Positions 48,532-58,538 of a DNA stretch of 64,000 nucleotides are shown piece after piece (the stretch's first letter is position 1; each line of letters starts with the position of its first letter). The position numbers were made by a program, and so were the translations under genes. Under the pieces are notes generated by a model. It was not told where the DNA came from, did not search any database, and worked only from the letters and a program-made list of their open reading frames with translations. This stretch comes from a bacterium (GTDB lineage Bacteria; Krumholzibacteriota; Krumholzibacteriia; LZORAL124-64-63), in the NCBI GenBank assembly GCA_016712675.1, contig JADJQR010000001.1, forward strand, positions 868,001 through 932,000. Direction: 5' to 3'.

Positions 48532-50960
48532 AGCGCTACCTGAAGCACGATCGCTACCGCCTGGAGGAACGCCAGGCCGAGAGCCTGTGGTACGCGGTAC
48601 GGCGGGAACTGAAGGGCAGTCCGGACGGAGCGCCCGCACGGCACCGCGCCTGGCGTCCCGCCCTGGCGGTCGCGACGCTCGCGACCGTGTCCGTGCTGGC
48701 GGTCGGCTGGTGGTTTGCCGGACCGGGATCCGACGCGGTGCGCCGCGGCCCGGCAGCCGGCCGTGAGCCCGTCGTCGCGCTTGAGCACAAGGGCGTGCAG
48801 GCGGCGCCCGCCGCCCGGCCGGGCGCGTCGGAGTCCGCCGCGTCACCGGGAAGCGGGAGCGCGGCGACCGGCGGAACACCGGCGGGCGATGCTGCCCCCT
48901 CGAGCGCGCCCGAGCCCGCGGCCGAGCCCGCGATCGCGTCGACCGCCGTGGCGAGCGCCGCCGGCGTCATCACGGGTCGCGTGGTCGACCAGTCCGACGG
49001 ATCCGCCGTCGCCGGGGCGGGTGTGCTCCTGGTCGGCACCACCCGCGGCGTGGCCACCGATTCCACGGGCACCTTCCGCTTCGAGGGCGTCGAGCCCGGG
49101 CGTCGCGTCGCGTTGCAGGTGGTCATGCTGGGCTATGCCCCGCTGGACGTCGCGGTGGACCTGACCGCCGGCGGCGAGGCGAACGTCGCCTGCGGCCTGG
49201 AGCCCATCGTCGTGGCCGTGGCGCCCGAACTGGCGGTCGAGGGGGAAGAGTATCAGGTGGCGGTCCGCAGCGCGGTCACCGAGCACCAGGTCACCGTCGA
49301 GACCTTCGAGAAGTACGCCATCGAGTCGGTCGAGCAGGCGCTCAAGGACCAGGCCGGGGTCGTCTTCCGCGGCGGCGAGGTTGCGCCGAAGCGGGAGGCG
49401 GGCCAGGTCGCCAAGGACCTGGGCGGCCTGAGGAACCGATTCAACATGCAGAGTCGTTCTCCTGTGCGCGTGGCCCCGCCGGCCCCCGGCTCGATCACCG
49501 GCGGCACCACCCCGCCCAACGGCGAGCGCTTCGAGTCGATGTACTTCGAGCACGCCGGCGTCAACCCGTTCGTCGCCACCGACGACGATGCCCTGTCGAC
49601 CTTCGCCCTGGACGTGGACAACGCCTCCTTCTCCCTGGCGCGCAGCTACCTGGACCGCGGCGAACTGCCGCCGGCCGCCGCCATCCGCGTCGAGGAGTAC
49701 GTCAACGCCATCGACGCCGGCTGGCCGCCGCACGGGCGCGAGACGTTCCGCCTCGGCATCGACGGCGGTCCCTCGCGCTTCGGCGAGGGCTACCACCTGC
49801 TGCGGGTCGGGGTCGTGGCGCGCAGCGTCGAGGCGAGCGAGCGCAAGCCGGCCAACCTCGTGTTCGTGATCGACGTCTCCGGCTCGATGGGCCGCGAGAA
49901 CCGCCTGGGCGCGGTCAAGCGGGCCCTGCGCGTGCTGGTCGATGAGCTCGACGAGGGTGACCGGGTCGGCATCGTCACCTACGGATCCCTGGCCGAGGTG
50001 CGCCTGCCCCTGGTGGACGCCTCGCGCAGGGACGAGATCCTCGAGGTCATCGAGGGCCTGCGCACCACCGGCGCCACGAACGCGGCGGCGGGCCTGGAGC
50101 TGGGCTATGGAATGGCGCGGCGCTCGTTCGAACGCGGCATCATCAACCGCGTCGTGCTCTGTTCGGACGGCGTGGCCAATGCCGGCGGCGCGACCGACGC
50201 CGACGGCATCCTGGAGCTGGCGCGCCGCGGCTCGGACGACGGCATCACGCTGTCGACCGTCGGCTTCGGCATGGGCAACTACAACGACGTGCTGATGGAG
50301 CGGCTGGCCAACGACGGCGACGGCAACTACTTCTACGTCGACGGGCCGCGCGAGGCCGAGCGCGTCTTCCGCGAGAACCTGACGGGCCTGCTGCAGACGG
50401 TGGCTCGCCAGGCGAAGGTGCAGGTCGAGTTCGACCCGCGGCGCGTCTCGCGCTGGCGCCTGCTCGGCTACGAGAACCGCGACGTGGCCGACCGCGACTT
50501 CCGCAACGACGCCATCGACGCGGGCGAGGTGGGCGCCGGGCACCAGGTGACCGCGCTGTACGAACTGAAGCTGGTCGACCCGGAAAACGCTCGCGACTTC
50601 GGCGATGACGACGATTTCGACCGGCTCGGCACCGTGCGCCTGCGCTGGGAAGCGCCCGAGCACGACACCGCGCACGTCGGCAAGGTCACCGAGACGGAGG
50701 CTCCCATCCGCGCCTCGCTGTTCGCGGCGCTGGATCGGGACGGCACGCCGCACCGCCGCGCCCAGGCGCTGGCGGCCGAGTTCGCCGAGATCCTGCGCGG
50801 CAGCTACTGGGCAAAGGAGAGCCGCCTGTCGTCGCTGGTGCCCATCGCCGACGGGTTGGCGCGCGAGCTGTCGAGCGACCAGGCCGTGCAGGACCTGGCG
50901 CGGATGATCCGGCGGGCGGCGGTTCTGGGCGACGCGGAGCGGGACGAGGACGATCGATAG
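48528..50960 (+). CDS. Membrane protein with carboxypeptidase-regulatory, plug-like and VWA domains
   Basis: 810 residues. A cytoplasmic N-terminus of about 45 residues that could bind the sigma factor, one membrane helix ('PALAVATLATVSVLAVGWW'), an Ala/Pro-rich linker, a carboxypeptidase-regulatory-like domain (about 145-230; 'GVATDSTGTFRFEGVEPG'), and a short segment like a TonB plug ('IESVEQALKDQAGVVFRGGE'). The second half is a YfbK-type von Willebrand module with N-terminal domain, MIDAS 'FVIDVSGSMGREN' and a DUF3520-like C-terminus ('WAKESRLSSLVPIADGLARE'). Co-translated with the ECF sigma gene. Confidence 0.85.
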   Translation: MKRYLKHDRYRLEERQAESLWYAVRRELKGSPDGAPARHRAWRPALAVATLATVSVLAVGWWFAGPGSDAVRRGPAAGREPVVALEHKGVQAAPAARPGASESAASPGSGSAATGGTPAGDAAPSSAPEPAAEPAIASTAVASAAGVITGRVVDQSDGSAVAGAGVLLVGTTRGVATDSTGTFRFEGVEPGRRVALQVVMLGYAPLDVAVDLTAGGEANVACGLEPIVVAVAPELAVEGEEYQVAVRSAVTEHQVTVETFEKYAIESVEQALKDQAGVVFRGGEVAPKREAGQVAKDLGGLRNRFNMQSRSPVRVAPPAPGSITGGTTPPNGERFESMYFEHAGVNPFVATDDDALSTFALDVDNASFSLARSYLDRGELPPAAAIRVEEYVNAIDAGWPPHGRETFRLGIDGGPSRFGEGYHLLRVGVVARSVEASERKPANLVFVIDVSGSMGRENRLGAVKRALRVLVDELDEGDRVGIVTYGSLAEVRLPLVDASRRDEILEVIEGLRTTGATNAAAGLELGYGMARRSFERGIINRVVLCSDGVANAGGATDADGILELARRGSDDGITLSTVGFGMGNYNDVLMERLANDGDGNYFYVDGPREAERVFRENLTGLLQTVARQAKVQVEFDPRRVSRWRLLGYENRDVADRDFRNDAIDAGEVGAGHQVTALYELKLVDPENARDFGDDDDFDRLGTVRLRWEAPEHDTAHVGKVTETEAPIRASLFAALDRDGTPHRRAQALAAEFAEILRGSYWAKESRLSSLVPIADGLARELSSDQAVQDLARMIRRAAVLGDAERDEDDR

Positions 50961-50990
50961 CCACCGCCCGCCCGGGGGGCGGGCGCGGGG

Positions 50991-51008
50991 ACTTGCGCCG
51001 GCGCAAGC
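50991..51008. repeat. Copy of dispersed palindrome (17 of 18 matches)
   Basis: ACTTGCGCCGGCGCAAGC, 31 bp after the VWA stop and directly after a GC-rich stem (around 50965-50985). This copy lies far outside the accessory island. Confidence 0.65.
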
Positions 51009-51042
51009 GGGGTCCCCGGACACGACGTGAAAGGGGCTCGGG

Positions 51043-51516
51043 ATGAACAGGACGTCAGCGTTGAGCCGTGTAACGTGGATCCGGCGTACAGCCGTTGGCT
51101 TGATCCTGGCCGCGACCGGACTCCCGGCAGCAGACGTGGCCGCCGGTAACACCGGACCGGCCGCCCTGCGCGCGCCAATCGTGCTTGCCGACATGGTGGC
51201 GCCTGTCGCGGTGTTGGAATTGGACTTCTATCGGGACGGGGGCACGCTCACAGGTCGCCTGCGTGACGCCTCGGGCCGCCACCTGTCATTCTGCGTCGAT
51301 CGGCGTCTCAGGCCGGACGGAGCGGACCTGGCGGCGGCGCCGACCGCCGGGATCATCTATGTCGACGCGCCGTATCCCACCGACCCTAGGGCCGTGCCGT
51401 TGGCGCACGACGGCGTCGAGGAGTCCGCGTTCATCGCGCTCCTGGAAGGATCACCCGACGATGCGGCGGCGCAGCAGGTTCTGGCGTCCTGGCGCGAGAT
51501 TCGCCGCTGCCGATAG
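51043..51516 (+). CDS. Small exported protein of unknown function
   Basis: 157 residues. A basic n-region and hydrophobic core ('TAVGLILAATGLPAADVAA') indicate export. The mature part ('LELDFYRDGGTLTGRLRDAS', 'VDAPYPTDPRAVPL') has only two cysteines and no motif I recognise. It follows the VWA gene by 82 bp on the same strand, with a weak GGGGCTCGGG before the ATG. Confidence 0.6.
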   Translation: MNRTSALSRVTWIRRTAVGLILAATGLPAADVAAGNTGPAALRAPIVLADMVAPVAVLELDFYRDGGTLTGRLRDASGRHLSFCVDRRLRPDGADLAAAPTAGIIYVDAPYPTDPRAVPLAHDGVEESAFIALLEGSPDDAAAQQVLASWREIRRCR

Positions 51517-51603
51517 GCCAGCTGAAGCCCGCGATGCCGGCCGTCTTCGACGCGCGCGACAGATCGCGCGAGACAGCCGGCACGACCCCCGGCAAGGAGG
51601 ACC

Positions 51604-52131
51604 ATGCCCCGCAACATCGAGATCAAGGCCCGCCTGGAGGGCGAGCGCGCGCTGGCGGAGATCGCGGCGCGCGCCGCCGCGCTGGGTGCCGCCGGCCCGC
51701 AGTTCATCGGGCAGGACGACACGTTCTTCAACTGCCCGAACGGGCGCCTGAAGCTGCGCGCGTTCGCCGCTGGCGGCGGCGAGCTGATCTTCTACCGCCG
51801 CGCCGATGCGACCGGCCCCAAGGAGTCGTTCTACGTGCTGGCGCCCGTCGCCGAATGCGACGCGGTGCGCGAGGCGCTCACGCTCGCCTGGGGCCAGGTC
51901 GGTCGCGTGGTCAAGCGGCGCGAACTGTGGCTGGCCGGGCGCACCCGCGTCCACCTGGACCGCGTGGAGGGGCTGGGCGCGTTCCTGGAGCTGGAGGTCG
52001 TGCTGCGGGATGGTGAGGCCATCGAGGCGGGCGAGGCGGAAGCCCACGGCCTGCTGCGCGCGCTCGAGATTGCGCCGGCGCAGCTCGTCGAGGGGGCGTA
52101 CGTCGACCTGCTGTCGCGGACTCGCCCGTAG
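51604..52131 (+). CDS. CYTH-domain protein
   Basis: 175 residues, the usual size for a single CYTH tunnel domain. The N-terminal 'RNIEIKARL' is the ExExK signature, followed by 'DDTFFNCPNGRLKLRAF', 'LIFYRRADA', 'LDRVEGLGAFLELEVVL'. CYTH enzymes act on triphosphates: class IV adenylate cyclase, thiamine triphosphatase or inorganic triphosphatase; which one cannot be told here. AAGGAGG precedes the ATG. Confidence 0.88.
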   Translation: MPRNIEIKARLEGERALAEIAARAAALGAAGPQFIGQDDTFFNCPNGRLKLRAFAAGGGELIFYRRADATGPKESFYVLAPVAECDAVREALTLAWGQVGRVVKRRELWLAGRTRVHLDRVEGLGAFLELEVVLRDGEAIEAGEAEAHGLLRALEIAPAQLVEGAYVDLLSRTRP

Positions 52132-52163
52132 CCCGGCGTTCGCCGGGTCGGCACCGAAGCAGC

Positions 52164-52200
52164 GCGGGGTCCGTGCCGTTCCCGCCGGCACGGACCCCGC
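52164..52200. terminator. Bidirectional terminator hairpin
   Basis: A 15-bp perfect GC-rich stem with a 7-nt loop (TTCCCGC), between the convergent CYTH and glycine-rich lipoprotein genes. Confidence 0.75.
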
Positions 52201-52219
52201 ATCGTCCTCGTCACCGGAC

Positions 52220-54574
<2,355 letters not shown>

Positions 54575-54633
54575 GATGGTCCCCCGGTGGCTGGAATGGA
54601 CGTTGGCGAACGGATGCGAACTGCCGGCGCCCC

Positions 54634-55260
54634 TCAGCGGACGCGCACGAACGGCCTGGTGACGACGCTGCCGCCGGCTTCCAGGCGCAGGTAGTAACGG
54701 CCGGCCGGGACCTCGCGGCCGCGGTCGTCGCGGAAGTCCCAGTCCAGGACGCGCTCGCCGGCCGCGGCGGCGTCATCGGCCCAGGCGCGCACGCGCCGCC
54801 CCGCCAGGTCGAACACCGCCATGCGGGCGGGGCCGTCGTGACCCAGGCGCAGGCGGAAGCTGACCTGGCCGGTGGCGGGATTGGGCCAGGGCACGTCGAG
54901 GGTGGCGGTCGGCATCTGCGTGGCGATGTCGACACCGCTGGTCGAGCCGTCCACGACCACGTTCTGCACCAGCCCGATGCGGTAGTCGTCGACGCGCACG
55001 TCGAGGTGGTAGGTGCCGGCGGGCACGGCGTCCAGGCACCACGAACCGTCGACCGCGCTGGCTGCGTGCAGGCCGGTGTTGGACCAGTCGAGATGGCGCA
55101 GGAAGACCCCGGCCCGGGCGATGGGGGCCGCGGTCACAGCGTCACGGACTGTGCCGCAGAGGGTGCCGGCGGCCGCCGGCACCGCCAGCAGGGCGATGAG
55201 CGCGGCAGCCACCGCGGTCGGGCGCAGGCCGCGGGCGCGGCTGCAGGACGGAACAGACAT
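54634..55260 (-). CDS. Secreted protein with carboxypeptidase-regulatory-like and sorting modules
   Basis: 208 residues from ATG 55260. Signal peptide (core 'AVAAALIALLAVPAAAG'), a carboxypeptidase-regulatory-like domain ('LCGTVRDAVTAAPIARAGVF', 'DGSWCLDAVPAGTYHLDV'), and a FlgD/Por-like C-terminal module ('VPWPNPATGQVSFRLRL', 'VFDLAGRRVRAW', 'GRYYLRLE'). It precedes the glycine-rich lipoprotein by 59 bp on the same strand, so the two may be co-transcribed. TTTACT-18-TATGGT about 60-90 bp upstream is a weak promoter candidate. Confidence 0.8.
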   Translation of the reverse strand: MSVPSCSRARGLRPTAVAAALIALLAVPAAAGTLCGTVRDAVTAAPIARAGVFLRHLDWSNTGLHAASAVDGSWCLDAVPAGTYHLDVRVDDYRIGLVQNVVVDGSTSGVDIATQMPTATLDVPWPNPATGQVSFRLRLGHDGPARMAVFDLAGRRVRAWADDAAAAGERVLDWDFRDDRGREVPAGRYYLRLEAGGSVVTRPFVRVR

Positions 55261-55462
55261 CGTGTTACCCTGCCTCGCGTTGTGGCGGTGCCGGGAGTGC
55301 GGGAGCCGCGGGGGCCCCCCGCCGGACCGATACCATACCAGATTCATCTGCGTTGAGTAAAGCCGAAACGCGCCCGGGACGCGAAAGGCGCGGCGCCCGC
55401 TTCCGCGGACGCCGCGCCCCTGTCTGCGCGCCGGCCTTGCAGCCGCCGCGGTCACGTCGACA

Positions 55463-57703
55463 TCAGATGTCGATCATGTCCCGGCCCGAACCGACCAGCT
55501 CGAGCTCGTCCTCATCGAAGGCGATCACGTGGTCGACCTTCTTCGTGCGCGTGGCCTTGCGCGTCGTCGTCGGGGCCGCCGGCTCCGCCTTCATCGCCTT
55601 CGGCGCCGCCGCCGGCCTGCGCACCGGCAGGGACGGGATCTTCATCGAGGTGCCGACGCGCGCCGCATCGCCGCCGACCATCGACTCGAGCTCGCGCACC
55701 ATCGAGGACATCTCCTCGGCCTGGCCCGACAGCTCCTCGCTGGCCGAGGCGGTCTCTTCCGCATTGGCGGCGTTGGCCTGCGTGATGTGGTCCATCTGGC
55801 CCACGGCCGTGTTGATCTGGGCGTTGCCCTCGGCCTGCTCGTTGCTGGCCTTGGCGATGCCCGCCACCAGTTCGTTGACCTCGGCGGCGGCCTGGCTGAT
55901 CTCGGACAGGGCCTCGCCGACCTCGCGCGTGATGGCCACGCCGTTGTCCGCGTTCTTGACCGACTCCTCGATCATCTGGGCCGTGTTCTTGGCCGCCTCG
56001 GCCGAGCGCTGCGCCAGGTTGCGCACTTCCTCGGCCACGACCGCGAAGCCCTTGCCCGCCTCACCGGCGCGCGCGGCCTCGACTGCGGCGTTCAGCGCCA
56101 GCAGGTTCGTCTGGAAGGCGATCTCGTCGATCGTCTTGATGATGCGCGCGGTCGAGTCGCTCGACTTCTTGATGTCGTCGATGGCCGTGTTCATGCGCTG
56201 CATCGCCGACACGCCGCGATCGGCGCTGGATTTCGTCTGCGAGGCGAGGCTGTTCGCCTTGGCGGCGTTGGCGGCGTTCTGGCGCGTCATCGCGGCCATC
56301 TCCTCCATGGAGGAACTGGTCTCCTCGATGGCGGCAGCCTGCCGGCTGGCTCCGTCCGCAAGCGAGACGCTGGCTGACGAGACCTGGCCGGCGGCGCTGG
56401 CGGTCTGCTGCGAGCCGGCGGTCAGGCCGTTGATCAGCCGGCGCAGCGGGCCGACGATCGAGCGGGTGATCATCAGCGCCGCGATCGTGCCGATCACGAT
56501 GCAGGCGACCAGGCCCACCAGCAGCACGATCGACGAGGCGGTCAGGCTCGCCGAGGCCCGTTTGGCGATCCCGCTCGCGCCCTCGACGCCGGCGGTGGCG
56601 GTGTCCTGGGCCAGCGCCAGCACCTCCATCCCGACCTCGGTCCGCTTCGTGTTCAGGGCCTGCAGCTCCTGCCAGTTGGCCAAAAGGTCCTTCATGGCCG
56701 CGCGGTAGGTGTTGCCCGCCTCCTGCGTCTTGGCGATCTGCTGCAGGTTGATCTCCTGCTTCGTGCGCGCCCGCAGGTAGTCGAACTTGGCGGCCATGGG
56801 CTCGAAGTTCCGGTCGGCGTCGATGATGATCTGCGGATCGCGCTGCGCCTGGGAGCGCCAGCTGGCGATGCGGGTGAGGTTGCCGAGATCGATGATGTCG
56901 TTCGCTGCCGTGATCTTCTCGTGGCGCTCGCCCAGCTTGCCGCCCTTGACGCCCTTGCCGATCTCGGAGGTCAGCGCTTCATCCTGGCTGTCCAGGTAGG
57001 CGTTCGCGTTCTCCATGAAGGCGGCGGCCGCCTTGTCCAGGGTGGCGCGGTTCTCGTTCAGCTTGCCGATCAGGTCTTCGGTCTTCGCCGTGAGGGCCAC
57101 GTACTCGTCGACGGAGCTGCGGGTGGCCTGCACGGCCGGGCCCAGCTTGGTCAGGTGCTTGGCCTTGTCGGCCAGGGTCTTGCACTCGTCCAGCCATTCG
57201 CCCGTCTTCGCCAGGTTGGCCGTGACGCAGAGATCGGCGATCTCGCTGGCGTTGAGCACACGGTTGATGTCGAGCAGCAGGGTGACGTGGTCGCCCGCCT
57301 TGCCGATGCCGAGGATGAATTCGGTGTCGATGCCCTGCCCGAAGGCGGGGGGATCCTGGATGTCCGCGGCGTTGAAGTACTGGACCTCGGAGACCTGGTC
57401 GACCAGGACGCCGATCTCGCGGTCGCCGACGTGCGCCACGATGATGCAGGTCTCGGCCGTGGCCTCGACCTCCGCCATCCCGAACTTCCGGCGCAGGTCC
57501 ACCACCGGGATGACCGTGCCGCGCAGGTTGATCACGCCCTTCACGTAGTCCGGCGCCAGGGGGATCGACGTGACGCCGATCACCCCGATGATCTCGCGCA
57601 CCTTCAGGATCTCCAGCCCGTAGTGGCCGGGTCCCAGCTTGAAGGTGAGATACTTGCCGGCCCTGTCCTGCGCACCCGGCCGTGTCGAGTCGATCTCCGT
57701 CAT
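55463..57703 (-). CDS. CheW-chemoreceptor fusion with a single membrane segment
   Basis: 746 residues. An N-terminal CheW domain (about 15-155; '[20 protein letters not shown]', '[18 protein letters not shown]') is followed by a helical bundle resembling an HBM ligand-binding domain (about 180-380), one membrane helix ('[20 protein letters not shown]', about 386-411), a HAMP region and the receptor signalling hairpin ('[20 protein letters not shown]', about 524-567). Classical receptors have a membrane helix before the sensor; here CheW stands in its place. GAGGAGG precedes the ATG. No cheA or other che genes are in the window. Confidence 0.88.
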   Translation of the reverse strand: MTEIDSTRPGAQDRAGKYLTFKLGPGHYGLEILKVREIIGVIGVTSIPLAPDYVKGVINLRGTVIPVVDLRRKFGMAEVEATAETCIIVAHVGDREIGVLVDQVSEVQYFNAADIQDPPAFGQGIDTEFILGIGKAGDHVTLLLDINRVLNASEIADLCVTANLAKTGEWLDECKTLADKAKHLTKLGPAVQATRSSVDEYVALTAKTEDLIGKLNENRATLDKAAAAFMENANAYLDSQDEALTSEIGKGVKGGKLGERHEKITAANDIIDLGNLTRIASWRSQAQRDPQIIIDADRNFEPMAAKFDYLRARTKQEINLQQIAKTQEAGNTYRAAMKDLLANWQELQALNTKRTEVGMEVLALAQDTATAGVEGASGIAKRASASLTASSIVLLVGLVACIVIGTIAALMITRSIVGPLRRLINGLTAGSQQTASAAGQVSSASVSLADGASRQAAAIEETSSSMEEMAAMTRQNAANAAKANSLASQTKSSADRGVSAMQRMNTAIDDIKKSSDSTARIIKTIDEIAFQTNLLALNAAVEAARAGEAGKGFAVVAEEVRNLAQRSAEAAKNTAQMIEESVKNADNGVAITREVGEALSEISQAAAEVNELVAGIAKASNEQAEGNAQINTAVGQMDHITQANAANAEETASASEELSGQAEEMSSMVRELESMVGGDAARVGTSMKIPSLPVRRPAAAPKAMKAEPAAPTTTRKATRTKKVDHVIAFDEDELELVGSGRDMIDI

Positions 57704-57956
57704 GGGTTCCTCCTCGTTCGCAGGCGGCCGGTGCCGCCATGGCGTCTGCGCCCGGGGCGCCCGGCGACCCTGGCCGGCAGTGCCCGTTCTGCCGGACCGG
57801 CGTCGGGCGCCCGCCCCCGGGCGCCGCTTCGACCTCGACTGTTTTCAGAACCACCTCGGGGAAGTTGAGGAGATTTTTGGGAATTTTTGGAAATTAAGAG
57901 AAATAACATACGGCTTCAACGTGTGATCGATCAGGAATGGAACGTATTCGAAATCG

Positions 57957-58538
57957 TCAGGTATTCTCCACGGCCGCGGGCGCCTTCTGCGCCAGCACGG
58001 CGAGCAGCTTCGCGAAGTCGATCGGCTTGGGCAGGAAGCAGGTGGCGCCGGCGGCCAGGATGGCATCGCGCACCTCGCGCGTGTCATGGGCGGACATGGC
58101 GATGACATCCGTCCCGCGCGTCTCCTGGCGCTCCTTCACGCGACGGCAGACCTCGAAGCCGTCGAGACCGGGCAGGTAGATGTCCAGCAGCATCGTGTCG
58201 GGGCGCTCGGTTGCGACCATCTCGCCGGCGCCGAAGCCGTCCTTCGCCAGCAACACGCGCAGGTCCGGGCGCACGGTCGACAGGCGCAGCACCAGCCAGG
58301 GCCCCACCTGCGGGTCGTCCTCGACGACCAGCACGGTGTGCCGACGGTCGACGAGTTCGGCAGGTACCGGAAGGCCGCGCGTCTCGAGGAAAGCAAGCAG
58401 GTCCTGCGCACTCACGCGGCGATGTCCGCCCGGCGTGCGCCCGGCGGGAAGCTGCCCGTTGTCGATCCAGTTGGCGATGGTCTGGGCGCTGACACCCAGC
58501 AGTTCCGCCACCTGCGTCGTCGACATCGTGCGCTTCAA
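57957..58538 (-). CDS. Response regulator with N-terminal MerR/excisionase-type HTH
   Basis: 193 residues from a TTG start at 58538, chosen because GGGAGGG lies 5 nt upstream and TTGA overlaps the stop of the kinase gene. The HTH 'TTQVAELLGVSAQTIANWID', 'GQLPAGRTPGGHRRV' is followed by a receiver domain with 'VLVVEDDPQVGPWLV' and the Asp in 'PDTMLLDIYLPGLDGFEVCR'. Putting the DNA-binding domain first is the reverse of the usual order. Probably the output of the adjacent kinase. Confidence 0.85.
   Translation of the reverse strand: MKRTMSTTQVAELLGVSAQTIANWIDNGQLPAGRTPGGHRRVSAQDLLAFLETRGLPVPAELVDRRHTVLVVEDDPQVGPWLVLRLSTVRPDLRVLLAKDGFGAGEMVATERPDTMLLDIYLPGLDGFEVCRRVKERQETRGTDVIAMSAHDTREVRDAILAAGATCFLPKPIDFAKLLAVLAQKAPAAVENT

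Noticed and set aside
52066-52081. Further copy of the dispersed palindrome in the CYTH gene
   Set aside because: Only the central TGCGCCGGCGCA is kept, and it encodes conserved-looking residues (IAPAQL); chance in GC-rich coding DNA is more likely. The half-match at 63201 was rejected for the same reason.
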